DNA of 64,000 bases from Capsicum annuum (taxonomy: Eukaryota > Streptophyta > Magnoliopsida > Solanales > Solanaceae), in assembly GCF_002878395.1 (NCBI RefSeq), contig NC_061114.1, positions 165,791,898-165,855,897 on the forward strand, written 5' to 3'. Below, piece by piece: positions 48,728 to 60,297 of the stretch; within the stretch, counting starts at the first letter, position 1, and each line of letters opens with the position of its first letter. Made by a program: the position numbers and the translations under genes. The notes under the pieces are model-generated. The model was given only the letters and a program-made list of their open reading frames with translations. It searched no databases and was not told the origin of the DNA.

Positions 48728-49021
48728 TCTTGAGATATTTGAATTTTTAGGTTGAAACCCTAATGAATGTTCTTGGTGATTTTGAGAGAAAGTTAACTTA
48801 TTTTGGTGTTATGGGAGTTTAATCNNNNNNNNNNNNNNNNNNNNNNNNNNNNNNNNNNNNNNNNNNNNNNNNNNNNNNNNNNNNNNNNNNNNNNNNNNNN
48901 NNNNNNNNNNNNNNNNNNNNNNNNTCTTGAGATATTTCAATTTTTAGGTTGAAACCCTAATGAATGTTCTTGGTGATTTTGAGAGAAAGTAAACTTATTT
49001 TGGTGTTATGGGAGTTTAATC
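48728..49021. other. Assembly gap with overlapping flanks
   Basis: Exactly 100 N (48825-48924) separate 97 bp (48728-48824) from a copy that differs at only two positions (48925-49021). This is what appears when two contigs overlap but are joined with a placeholder gap. The real sequence probably contains this 97-bp segment once. Confidence 0.85.
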
Positions 49022-49065
49022 CCGTGTTATAGACATATATAGGGGTGTTTTTGGCACTTGGAAAT

Positions 49066-49200
49066 GAGGTATGTGGCGCATTGCTTATCCCACATATTTA
49101 AATATATGCCGCATTGCTTATCGCACACATTTAAGTATGCGCCGCATTGCTTATCGCACACCTATTCAAGTAGCCATGTGCGATTGGTTAGGCGACGCAC
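49066..49200. repeat. Minisatellite in LTR C (GCCGCATTGCTTATCGCACA units)
   Basis: Three to four units of about 32-38 bp, GC(C/G)GCATTGCTTATC(G/C)CACA followed by TATTTAAGTAT-like spacers. They lie where LTRs A and B carry unrelated arrays. Confidence 0.8.
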
Positions 49201-49570
49201 TCTACTTCGCAAAGCCATAACTCCTTGCTCGGGTGTCAGATTTTGATGAAATTAGTATCGTTGGAAAGCTAATTCAATTATATAAAATTTGATAGGTCTT
49301 GGGATAAAAAATTCTATGTATATTAAGAGATATTCACATTTTAAGTTGACCCTTGTAGAATCGAATGTCAAACTTTAGGTGAATCAATTGGTCTTAGCTC
49401 AACTTTGTTCTAGGTCATTGCTATGAACATTTTTCCCCTCTAAACTACTCCATAGACTATGATAATGATCATGCAACTTGTATTCATGTGAGAATCACTT
49501 GGATTAGAGCTTAGACGCGCAGGAATGATAGTTAAAATTTCAGCACAAAAATACGGGGTATTACATCATT

Positions 49571-50737
49571 CGTGTAAGTGTTGCTTCAATGGCCATGAAT
49601 TAACATAATATGCATATTACTTTACTTGGTTTACTATAATTACTTTTTCATGATTTCAAAAGGGTAAAGATGCTATTAATAGGAGGCAGTTGATTCACAA
49701 TAAGGGACCTGGTCCTTATTGACAAGAGAAATGAGGAAGAGGGTTCTGATAGACAGGGTGAATATTATTGGATAAAATTAGTAGTCAGGGGAATAGTTTG
49801 TCATAATTAAAAAAAGGAGGGGGTTAAATGTTGTTCTTTGGATTTTGATGATCTACAAACCAATAGGGACCTGGTCCGTGATTTTCTACTCAAGGCTCAA
49901 GTCAATTTGGTACAGTTGTATGTTGTACTTTTCTGCAAATGGTTTGTGGTGCTACAGCAGAGGCGCATCAGCCCTATCCAACCTCAGTTAATGGCTTGCG
50001 TCCTAGGTTTTTCTCTCTCTTATAAAAGAGTTAAGTGACGAGCAAAACCTAGTTTTTGCAATCAAGTTCATCTCACAAGCAAAAGTTATTCTTCAAAGGA
50101 ACATAGGTCATAGTCAACAAGGCACCTAATTGAGTGCTACTTAGTCTTTATTGTATTTCTTGGGTGCTGTATCTTTCATTCTTACTTTGTAAATCTTCTC
50201 CTAAGTTATAAAGGATAGTAGATATTTCACATGTCTAAGTCTTTAGTTTGAGTTGCTTTAACTAGAGTTAGTTAGTCGAACCATCTTTTGTTTTAGTCAA
50301 GTCTTATTCTCATCATTGTTTGATGTTTCTCTTAGGTAGATGTACCTAGGAGTGTCAACTGTCAATTGATGTGTGGGTGCAGTAGAGTTTTTGCATTGAT
50401 CTTGTAATAGAGTGTTGCAAGATGGATAGGATTACGCGTTTAATCCTTTGCCATTACTCGCTTCTGTAATCATAAGTTGCTTGAAGTTAGTGGAGTACAG
50501 GAAAATCCTACTTGGTAGGTCGTGATTTTTTCCTTCCTTAAGCAAGGAGGTTTTTACGTAAACTTGTGAGTTATTTATCTTTCGGCACTTTACTTCATAT
50601 CTTATTTAGTTATTGAATTTGTGCGTCAAGGGACCTAGTCTCTTGACTCGTGGTGGACTCATACAAGCCAACTATAATTTGGTATAAACTTGGGTAATCT
50701 TCCCCTCATGAGCTAGCTTTTAGGGTGTGTCTTAGGC
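49571..50737 (+). other. LTR-retroelement remnant (possible LTR end and PBS)
   Basis: A purine run AAAAAAAGGAGGGGG (49807-49821) is followed by GTTAAATGTTGTTCTTTGG, a layout typical of the junction between a PPT and a plant LTR. Near 50679 ATTTGGTATAAAC resembles an eroded initiator-Met PBS (TGGTATCAGAG). This suggests a decayed LTR between about 49825 and 50675. A possible TATA (TCTTATAAAAG) is at 50020. No coding region survives. Confidence 0.45.
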
Positions 50738-50745
50738 CTAAAAGC

Positions 50746-53700
50746 TAGGGGTGGGCATCGCTCGGTTCGGTTCGGTTTTGTGTGTTATCGGTTCGGTTTA
50801 TCGATTTTCGGTTTTTAAATATGCAAAACCAATAACCAACCAATAAGATGTTTGTTATCATTTTTTGCTTTATCGGTTATTGATTCTTAACGGTTTGGTT
50901 TTCGGTTTAACCAATAAGAAAAATACTTATAAAATAGAAATAGTAACAACCAAAATAAAATCTTAGTTGCCGCCAAATCCTACATAATGAGTTTTAGTTT
51001 ACAAAAATCTTCAAACTAATGTTAGTTGAAAAAAAAACGAATCCTAGTTCTTCAAGCTTTTCAAAATATCCAGATCTTCCCAAAAGTCCAAAACTCTTCA
51101 AACGCTTCCAGCTTTTGAAAATATCCAGATCTTGCCAAAATTTTCAAATGCTTCAAGCCTTTGAAAATATCCAGATCTTACCAAAACTCAGACACCTACA
51201 ACATATCACATAACAAGGTCTTAGATGTACAGATAAGGATTCTAGCAGAAGACCCTCTATGAAAGAGGTTGTCAAGCTATTAACAAGGTCCAATTCGAGT
51301 ATAAGAAGCAAATGCTAGCTATCATTGACATATAGTATCTAATGTATCATGCTATTCCATGTAAAATTCTGATGTGTTACAACAATATTGTCCTGATTAA
51401 TGCAGTCCTAATTTTGAGCTTGCCGAATCCATGTTACAAAATGTTGCCTGTAGGTTCAGTATTTTTTTATTTCTAGAGGATAGATAGAAATCTATCCACT
51501 CATGCAGTTTAGGAAGAGAAGGTGTATCCCTTGTAGCTGTAAATGTTTTTTTCATCACATGTACACGGATGAAAACTAAAGATAACTTAATGATGTTCAT
51601 CTTAGTTAATCATATTGTCAGCAAAAAGCAATTTCTTTTGCAATTCTTAGCAGGATCTATTATGTTAATGCCATATATCTATCTCTCTAGCTATTTGCAA
51701 TTGTATAATTACTTCACTAAAAGAAGCTTTCTTGTGTATTTTTCCCTTTCATTTTCTATGGTAAAACTCTATAATGATTTACAGTAATTGAAGAGCAGTC
51801 CACTAGACAATCCAACAAATGATAGAATAGGTGGCTTACCAGTCCACTAGACAATCAGGGGTGTTCCATATGATATAGCAGACGTCAAATATCGGCAACA
51901 AAGGAAATACATGACTTAAAACAAATTATAGCTAGGATAGGTGGCTTACCAGATGCCCAGATTCAAGTGCAAAAAAGAAGAATCTCAACTCCACGTCAAT
52001 CATCAAGAATGCTAGTATTAGCCAATTCTACAGAGAATTTATATTAATCAGACACAAAAATGTTAACAAACATTTACAATAATAATACAAAACTAATACA
52101 ATTAGAATATTTTTACTTTGTTCAAGCTTTTCGAGGACATCTATATCTTCCTCAATACTAACAGGTTGTGATTCACTCCGAATCCAATCTTGAAGGCACA
52201 CTAGAGTTTGCACCAATTTAGGAGTTAATGAACTCCTAAATGAATCCAAGATACGTCCACCGGTACTAAATGTACACTCAGATGCCACGCTTGAAATGGG
52301 AAAAGATAACACATCCCGAGCCATCTCAGCAAAAATAGGAAATCTGGATGAATGTATTTTCCACCAAAACAAGACGTTGAAGTTATTGGTTTCACCTTCA
52401 TTTGCTTCATCAAGATACTTTTGCAATTCTATTTTAACCGTTGTTGTATTTCCAGCTTTATGTTTCATTAGATCATCCATGAATGACCCTAAAGACCCTA
52501 TCGATTGAACAGTACTACCTGAACTCGAAGGCAGTGAACTAGAATTTTCAAATAAAGAGCTAGATAAAGATAAAGGATGTTGACTATCTTTATCTTTTGA
52601 AAAGGCCTTTACATACTCACCATACATCAAATTCATGTAATCTTTCACCCTACTCTCTAAAATTAGTCCTTTTTATTTCCCAAACATCATTTGAAGAGCA
52701 AAACCAACCGAAACAAACTTGTGCCGAGGATTCAGAACACATGAAATAAAAATCATCTTATTCATTTTCTTTGGACTACCCCAATACTTATCAAACTTTT
52801 TTTTCATATTCGATGCAATTTTACCCAAAAGATCATCACCATAATCGCCACTCAATATCAACTGCTTCAAATAACAAGAAACCTCACAAATTTTAAGAAA
52901 GTGTAAATTTTATGTGACATAGAGTGATCCAGATACTTCTTTGGTTAGATCATAAAAAATTTGAAGAAAATTGGTAATTTTCTTCACATGGTCCCAATCA
53001 TCACTTGAAAATGCACAGACAATAGTTCCCTCTTCATCCTCAATAAATCGAAGGTAATGTGATAAGCCAATGTCACGATAAACATAACTCATCAACCCAT
53101 TTTCACACTCAACTGCCCTATTCAACATCAAATATGTAGAGTTCCACCTCGTAGAAACATCCAAACATAACGATTTTTTACTATTGATATCAACATCTTC
53201 ACAATATTCTTGGAACCTCTTACACCTTGCAGGGGACTGCCTTATGTATTTCACCGCTTTTCTAACCTTTTCAATGGACACGCCAGTCATTTTCAAACCA
53301 TCTTGGACAATGAGATTAATAATGTGAGCCATACACCTTACATGAAGGTGTTGTCCATTCATGAAATTGGTTCCCCGTTTAGTAAATATCTTAGCTAACT
53401 CTTTCACAGTCACGTCGTTCGAACTAGCATTATCAACTGTGATGGTAAAAATTTTATCGATGCCCCAATCACGTAAACACTTACTAATCTCATTAGCCAT
53501 GTCTTCACCTCTGTGACTAGTAATTGGACAAAAGTTAATTATCCTCTTGTACATAATCTATTTACTGTCGATCCAATGTGCAGTGATGCACATATAATTA
53601 ATTCGCTGCAAAGAGGTCCAAGTATCAGTGGTAAGACAGACTCTTTGTTGGGCATCTCTAAAAGACCTCTTCAACTTTTGTTTCTCTTCATCAAACAGTT

Positions 53701-55606
53701 TAAAACAGTCATGTGTCACAGTGTAATGAGAAGGAATCTTAAAATGAGGTTGCACTACTTTCATAAAGTTTCTAAAACCTTCCTTCTCAACAAACCTGAA
53801 GGGGAGTTCATCCACAATCACCATGCGACATAAAGCTCTCCTAAATTGTTCTTGCTCAAATTTCCACGAAACAACAGCAACATCACCCGCAAAACCCCCC
53901 TGAACAGATTGAAAGCCTATTCAGTTTGATTTTTGTCAATAGTTTGATTTCGAGGCATCTTTGAACATGTTAACAAATGAGTAAGCATTGCCGTGGTACC
54001 ATTTTTATTTGAATCGGCAAAATAATCTTTACCACAATGCTTGCACCTTGATTCCTTATTTCCTTCTTCATCAACAAATAATCCAAAATGATTCCATGCA
54101 CGAGACTTTTTCTTTCTTTCTTTCTTTACCGTCGTCTAAACAGAATGTATTTGACGCGCAATATTTGAATTAGTGCTTTCATCGCCTAGGATCGCTGGCA
54201 CTGCCTCATCAGTTGCAGTATTTTCAGCCATGTATATCAGTATATCTCACTGTAAAATAGAATTTAGATAATAATTAGACAACAAATCATGAAATACTTT
54301 CTAAGTAAACAAAAATTAAGAGATCTGTTTCCTTATTTAGAACCATATCAAATCCTTCACTAAGAATTTTAGGCATAAACAAAATGCAAGGAAAAATTAA
54401 TAACAGAAAGCTACTTCAAGAAAAGAGGCTGGTGGGAAAACATTACAAAAGTGAACATTATTTTTTTCTTAATGTTGGGCTCTTCTTGGTAAGTGGTGTT
54501 ATAAAGAAGTATTATTTCATTCAAAATGTACCAAAGAACCATTATCGAGGATTAAAGAGTCTAATAGCTTCAACACTTAAATTCTTTGTCACCCTTGGAA
54601 CAAAGATACAGTGGGTACTTCAACTATAGAAACAATCTGAACAACCGGTTCCGTCGACCAAAACTATACTCTGGTTTATCAAGGACATATTTAAACCATT
54701 TACTAATCTGGCAGGAACCTGTGGTGACCAAGCACAGCAGATAAAGAGGCAATCACTAGCTTGAACTTTACCATTAACATTGTGATGTTATTTATAACCC
54801 CACGGCACAAACAAAAGGACGCCACAGTCCCATCACACAAACTCATAGCCATCAGAAAGGGATCATTCATGGCCACGAAACAGTTTGAACCTGCCAAATT
54901 GACAAGACTCCAACCACCATAGATCATTTCTCAAAAACATACATAAATTGGGTTCATTCATAGTAATCACAGTTCTCATCAAAACAGCACAAGAAATTCA
55001 TGACCGGTTGTGGGATGACATCCTCTCAATGGAGAGGAAAGCATCAAGATTTTGCCAAAAAAGTGAATCAAAGAGTAAATAATCAAGGGAATCTCAGTCA
55101 GTACCTTAGTAAGATGAAAGTAGTAGGTCAACAAGAGGGAGAAGCTGTAAGATCGATCAGCTACAGCAACAAAAAGAGAGTAGAAGAGTAAGAGGCGGTG
55201 GAGAACTGGAGATGAGATGTGGATTTGGAAACTTCTGATTTAGAAACCCTACTCTTTCTACTTATCAATTATCATATATGTTATTTTGGGTTAGGCCGAG
55301 TAGAGTAATGGATTGCTGAAAGTTGAAACAGGTTTTTATTTTGTTGAATAATGGGTTGGGCCATTAAGTTTTATCATTAATAAAATGATAAATTAAACCA
55401 AAAAAATATATATTAAACAGGGATATCATAGTAGTTTTACTGTATTCTTATTGGGTTATCGATTAAACTGATAACCCAATAGATCAAAATCGGAACCGAA
55501 CTGGTTAACCAATAAAAAATTTTATAAAACCAATAACAAACCAATAACCCGATACCAATAACCCAATAGTATTTTTATCGGTCGGTTCGATTTTTGCACA
55601 GCCCTA
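50746..55606. mobile_element. hAT transposon (4.86 kb) with TSD
   Basis: The left terminus TAGGGGTGGGCATCG and the complement of the right terminus TAGGGCTGTGCAAAA form the inverted ends. The flanks CTAAAAGC (50738-50745) and CTAAAAGT (55607-55614) are an 8-bp TSD with one change. Subterminal zones carry CGGTTCGGTTT on the left and AACCGAACT/GTCGGTTCGA on the right. A minus-strand transposase occupies 52028-54231. A three-unit ~48-bp repeat (TTTGAAAATATCCAGATCTT) is at 51040-51190. Confidence 0.9.
52028..54231 (-). pseudogene. hAT transposase, zinc-finger BED and dimerisation domains (broken)
   Basis: The start codon is at 54231 (MAENTATDEAVP...). A BED-type finger follows: RAWNHFGLFVDEE, then CKHCGKDYFADS, then LTHLLTC. 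The catalytic RNase H-like region contains LTTDTWTS, TVDNASSND and CLDVSTRWNSTY. The C-terminal hAT dimerisation motif is FWWKIHSSRFPIFAEMARD with SVASECTFSTGGRILD. In-frame stops are found near 54136 (BED), 53900, 53556, 52908 and 52671, plus one frameshift near 53890. Apart from that shift the whole C-terminal ~1.8 kb stays in one frame, so decay is light. It would have cut and pasted its own family. Confidence 0.9.
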
Positions 55607-55614
55607 CTAAAAGT

Positions 55615-56416
55615 AGGTGTGGAGCCACCTTGGAGCTACGGGGGTTCGGTGAACCCCTATAGTGAAAAATTACACTATTTATACATAATAAAATTATTCT
55701 TTATGTATATATTGTAGATATTGAACCCGATTCGGCTAGTTTGTGTATTTACTTCATATTTTAAAACCCCTTATTGAAAATCCCGACAAAAATGAGTAAT
55801 AACGCCCGGTAGAGAGTGTTACGGTTCAATTCAACATTTTGTTCATTCTGCCACTGGGCATAAGACCTAATTTTATATTCTCTTCAGAAGCCCTTGCCTT
55901 CATATAGAAAAGGAAAGACTTTGTTGTAAATGATCATAGACTCGTTTATATATACAGTCTACCAGTATTTCAAGGTAAAAATGATTTGGTATCAAGCTGA
56001 AAAAGGCAAGAATTCCAGCACATGAAGACCCTGCATTGGGGTACTATATTGGGTCGGATATGATGATGGGAAATCCATTGAGAAAAAGCTCGAGTATACA
56101 AGTATTTTGGATTTCGAAATTAGAAAAAAGAATCAAGTCATCAACGGAAAGAGAATAAACACCATTAACATATAAGACAGGAGATGAAGTCGAGAAATTG
56201 TTCGAGAACTTCTGTTTATAATGCAGCTATATATGTAACTTCAATGAACCCTGGCAGTTTCAGAGTTGCATACTAGCTAGCTATCCAGAAATGGAGTTAG
56301 GATTTTGAGTTTATGACACCTGGAATTTGGAAAATGCAGTTTACTCGGTTCTAGATGAATTAATTATACATATTACGCGAATATTTAGCCTAGTGGTAAC
56401 AGACTAAGCCTATAGG
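55615..56416. other. Repeat fragments and 3' flank of the E1-alpha gene
   Basis: 55630-55800 resembles an abundant nightshade repeat with GGGGGTTCGGTGAACCCC and ATTGAACCC segments. 56285-56400 has a fragment with CAGTTTACTCGGTTCTAGAT, also typical of that repeat class. The interval between contains the presumed 3' UTR and polyadenylation region of the gene on the minus strand; no second gene is seen. Confidence 0.4.
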
Positions 56417-59400
56417 CTATATAGGAACATCAGAAGGATATTCTTTTGGGGATCTTTTTACAGCATCCTTAACAAATTTCACTTGCTCTTGAAGATTTGA
56501 TGGCATTTTGTCATAAACATCTGTAAACAAATCTGTCAATGAAGGTTTCTGCACTTTTTCGGCTGCTTGAATTGCTTGCAACACCTAATCCAAAAGCAAG
56601 AAAAAAGAACATTATAAGCTTTTAGCAAATATCAGATGAAGATCAATGTTGTTTTGCCATAAATGGTTCTTGAATTTTGAACCTGTTTTCTGATGTCTCC
56701 ACGAAGTTCGGATTCATTTTCATCACTCCACCAGCCATTTATTTGAAGGTATTTTCTGAATCTTGATATTGGGCTTTTTGCTGTTTTCCAGTGTTCTATT
56801 TCCTCCACGGGTCGATACTTGGTTGAATCATCAGAAGTTGAATGGTGAGCTACTCTATAAGTCATGGCCTAAAAGTTACACAAAAGTTGAAAATTTTAGT
56901 ATGATTGTTTCTATGTTTAACAATTTCAAGATTCAGTGCAGATTTCTCAATATGTGTTGTAACTTGAACTCTGATATCAGTCTTTACCTCTACTAAAATT
57001 GGCTTTTGTTCCTTAATTGCCATTTCACGAGCTGCACGAATAGCACTATAAGTTGCCAAGGCATCATTGCCATCTACACGGATGCTTCTAATACCATATG
57101 ATTGTCCTTTAGATGCGATCCCATCACCTGCCGTAACAAGATGTTGGAAAAACTATCCTAAGTAATATGGCGAAAATTACTAGTAAAGGGTGCATTTTAT
57201 ATCAAAAATTGAGTTTGGGAAAATACTTCGAAATTGTTGGTTTATAGGAGTGCTAATGGCCCATCCATTGTTGCGGCATATAAAGACAACCGGAGCATCC
57301 AATACTGCTGCAAAGTTTAAAGCAGCATGGAAGTCTCCCTGCAAATTATATCAAGAGAAAATCAGCCAATTAAAGAAGAATACCCCCTAAAACCGTGTTG
57401 TTTTGGTTAATTTAATCACCTCACTGGTGCTACCATCTCCAAAATAAGTGATGGCGCAAGCCTCCTTTCCATCCATTTTCAGAGAATAAGCAATGCCCGC
57501 AGCCTGAGGTATCTGTGTTCTGAGGGAAATGGAATTTGGAACAGGCAAATTGTTTAGATGGAATATCCTGAATCTTTAGGGAAAAGGGGAGAAAAGAAAA
57601 TGCTTAAACTTTGAGATTCTTACGCTATCGGTGAAGAAACAGTTAAGTAATTGAGCTCATTTGAACCGTGATGGCATGGCATTTGCCTTCCTTTTCCAAA
57701 ATCAAATTTGTTTCCAAACAATTGATTGGCAACCTGTTGCAGGGGGTAGCCGCGCCATAATATAACCCCTACTTCTCTGTACTGCAATGTACAGCATGTT
57801 AAATTACATCATTTCCAGGTTACAGGATCATGAAACTACAGTTGAAATATAATAACACAAACATGAGTAAAAAGACGTTATATTCAATGGTTCAATCATT
57901 ATGCTAATGATAAATGTGTTTGATAATTAATCTCAAAGACAAACCAACAATTGAAGGGTCGCTTGGTTGTTGGCTAGAGTTACGCAGGGTTGAGTTATTC
58001 CTATCTTTTATGCATAAAATAATACATGGATTTCCTCGTTACTTATAATATATTAGTGAGGCAGGATTCTAAATTTCTAACCAAAAGCCATATTTGGTGC
58101 GTAGAATTTTATACTAGCCAAAATAATGCAAGTACCAAACATGATACAAGTTATGCAGGATTTAATACACGAATGAATCACCTCCTAACCAACAACCAAA
58201 CGACCCTTGAAGGTTTTAAAAATCCCAAAAAAGGAACAAGAATCAAATCACCTCCTAACCAACAACCAAACGACCCTTGAAGGTTTTAAAAATCCCAAAA
58301 AAGGAACAAGAATCGAAACACATTGCTTTCCGCTCGTGCAACGTATATATATGCAAACAAAACATAAAATGTATACCAATAAAATGATCACACTTATTTT
58401 GAACCGACTTTAGATCTTGAATTCGTCTCTGAATAATAATAGCAAGTACCTGAGGCAACACGAAGTCGTCTAGGGTGAGAGCAGCAGCAGATGCTATATT
58501 GATAGCTTCTTCTCCAGCAGTTGTGAGATAAAAGGACAACCTCCCCTGCCTTTGTGCTTCATAAAAAATGGTATCCATAGTTTGAAGTGTCACCATTGAA
58601 CTATACATCTTTACTGCCAATTCTTTGCTCGCCTAACCAACCACATTTAACACCCCAATAAATGTATCAAATTTCAAGTCATCTTTTTAACTTGAATAGA
58701 AATGGGATTGGAATTTGAATTCTAGCTCGCAAATACCTCCTCAAAGATTGCGCCTGGAATTGGATATCCATCATCATCAAGAACTCTATAACAAGGCAAC
58801 CTCTTTTCAGATGACTCTGCAATAAATTTCATTTGAGTAGTTATTGGAACTTTTCCTCCAGGGAAATCCATCACCTGCTAATTGCATATTCAACAATTAT
58901 TGTACCACACCTAAAACCAATATCACAGAAAATAAAGCTAAACATAGAAAAGTACCCAAAATTTCTTATATTTTCTTCTGGTATATAAATCTCTGACGAG
59001 ACTAAACAACTCCTAGTTAACACGGTAAACATACTAAAAAGCAACCCGGTGCATAGCTAGCCGGGGTCCTAGGAAGGACCAAATCATAAGAATTTATTGT
59101 ACGTAGCATTTCCCTGCATTTTTGCAAGAGCTATTTCCACGACTTGGATCCATGATCTCCAAAGTCACATAACATCAACTTTACCGGTCACTCCAAGACC
59201 CCTTTATTAAAGGAGACCTCCCATAAGGTCACCCATCCTAATATTACTCTCGCCGAAGCACACTTAACATCGGAGTTCTAATGGGATTTGGTGCGTTGGT
59301 GCAGGTATGATCACATCCCAACACCGGTAAACGTACTGATATGACTAAAACAAGTCCTCATTAATTGGCATCGCATATTTGATCTTTTTAGCAAAATAAA

Positions 59401-59718
59401 GCGGCATTTTGGTGTTTTTGCATGCAGGGCAGCATGCTTCTCTCAAGCACAAAAAAAAAAAACTTACCCTATTCAAAATTGTATGTATAATTATTAAAGA
59501 AAAATGAGTGAATAAAGCTATATAACCTGGAGAAAACAATCATCATCGTTTTCTGCTAACTTGGTAGATTGTTGTTTGAGTATGTTGGTTGACTCAAACC
59601 GGCGAAATGATAAAAGTCTTGCTGATGAAAAACCAAAGAATGTAATATGGGAGGCATGGAATTGGCCAATTTTATGGATTGGCCTAGAATTGGAGAAGAG
59701 GATTTTGAGGAATCCCAT
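56417..59718 (-). CDS. BCE1: 2-oxoisovalerate dehydrogenase (branched-chain) E1 subunit alpha, mitochondrial
   Basis: Thiamine-diphosphate-dependent E1 alpha subunit of the mitochondrial complex that oxidatively decarboxylates the 2-oxoacids of Val, Leu and Ile; it works with E1 beta. Nine exons: 59718-59527, 58874-58737, 58632-58450, 57781-57624, 57519-57420, 57338-57227, 57127-56988, 56868-56683, 56584-56417. All have GT/AG borders, the phases close, and the total is 1377 bp, 458 aa, close to plant homologues (about 470). Residues 1-64 are an Arg/Ser-rich transit peptide. Key motifs: [13 protein letters not shown] (about 133), the ThDP motif GDGSTSEGDFH (251-261) ending NNGWAIS (280-286), and the phosphorylation-loop-like [12 protein letters not shown] (349-360). 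No lesion is seen. Introns hold a MITE and a SINE chimera. Confidence 0.95.
57956..58206. mobile_element. MITE in intron 3 of the E1-alpha gene
   Basis: Inverted ends GGGTCGCTTGGTTGTTGG and CCAACAACCAAACGACCC (one mismatch) are flanked by TTGAA on both sides (57951-57955, 58207-58211). The element is 251 bp with no coding frame. The superfamily is not assigned; the 5-bp direct repeat is short for hAT or MULE. Confidence 0.75.
58176..58315. repeat. Near-exact 70-bp tandem duplication
   Basis: 58176-58245 is repeated at 58246-58315 with only terminal differences. The unit includes the right inverted end of the MITE and its TSD, so the duplication happened after MITE insertion and is recent. 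It lies inside intron 3. Confidence 0.9.
59036..59319 (-). mobile_element. 5S rRNA/tRNA-derived SINE chimera in intron 1
   Basis: On the minus strand, 59319 to about 59212 follows 5S rRNA from its first base (GGGATGTGATCATACC) through the C box (GGATGGGTGACC). It is joined at about 59211 to a tRNA-derived nightshade SINE that begins GGGGTCTTGGAGTGACCGG, has a decayed B box (ATGGATCCAAGTCGTGG), and ends ACCGGGTTGCTTTTT. The whole unit is flanked by AACACGGTAAACATACT (59019-59035) and AACACCGGTAAACGTACT (59320-59337), a TSD of 17-18 bp. The two parts therefore moved as one piece. It is not a working 5S gene: it lacks the 3' end and carries substitutions. Confidence 0.85.
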
Positions 59719-59810
59719 TAGATTATATCAAGTGAAATTCTCTGTGTTAAGTTTTTTTTTTTTTTTTTTGTAAATTATTTTCTTGATGCTCCACTTATAA
59801 AGAAGCAGAA
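59719..59810 (-). promoter_or_regulatory. Core promoter and 5' UTR of the E1-alpha gene
   Basis: On the minus strand a TATA-like CTTTATAAG (complement of 59794-59802) lies about 80 bp upstream of the ATG. The presumed 5' UTR includes A18 (T18 at 59752-59769 on the + strand). The transcription start is not directly visible. Confidence 0.45.
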
Positions 59811-59903
59811 GGAAATGTTGTTGGAGTTGAGACAGAAGAAGGGGAAACTAGTTTAGTCTTTTTGGATCATTGCCCAAGCATAAAACCAGAAAAGGGAAAT
59901 GAA

Positions 59904-59930
59904 CATCCCGTCATTTAATGTGACGGGATG
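59904..59930. promoter_or_regulatory. Perfect 10-bp inverted repeat upstream of E1-alpha
   Basis: CATCCCGTCA and TGACGGGATG are separated by 7 bases, about 190 bp upstream of the start codon. The arms are decayed in the distal duplicate near 61520-61560. A role is unproven. Confidence 0.6.
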
Positions 59931-60297
59931 AAATAAAAGAATTTGAGTCTTTGAAATGAAAGACAATTTTAGCAGTGAGTTAATTTTGGGATGAGCTTGA
60001 GGCAACATGAATTAGACCTTTAATCATAAATTTTTAAATAATTTTATTTTATCTGAAATTTATCAAGTTTGAGTCATAGATGAAATTATGTGTAATTATA
60101 TTTTTGAAAAAAAAGGATAAAATGGCATCTAATGTAAAAATTTATGAAGATGAAACTAAAAAAATGAATTTGAGTATTCTCTTTTAATTTAATATTCAAC
60201 TTTAAATTGAATTTAAAAATTTTATAACTAAACACTGATTTTAAAAGAAATTAAAAATATTATTTTAAAAAGTGAATGATTCTCCTGACACAAAAGA

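Larger units (their letters stand above)
47002..49565 (-). mobile_element. Solo LTR C with TSD TCATT
   Basis: It runs from TGTAACGCCCCG to CGGGGTATTACA, ends that are nearly inverted repeats of one another. It is flanked by an exact TCATT (46997-47001 and 49566-49570). No internal region or second LTR is present. On the inferred sense (minus) strand a TATA box CCCTATATATG (complement of 49034-49044) precedes the conserved block at 49018-49030. The leader contains a splice-donor-like TTAAGGTATGTGGGG (complement of 48590-48604) also found in copies A and B. The 100-N gap and its duplicated flank add about 197 bp, so the true length is probably about 2.37 kb. Confidence 0.9.

Noticed and set aside
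48728..49021. A biological tandem duplication in LTR C
   Set aside because: The copies are separated by exactly 100 N and are nearly identical, which fits unmerged contig overlap better.
52028..54231. An intact hAT transposase gene
   Set aside because: At least five stops and one frameshift interrupt the frame.
59212..59319. A functional 5S rRNA gene
   Set aside because: The 3' end is missing, several bases differ, it is fused to a SINE, and a TSD shows it was retroposed.
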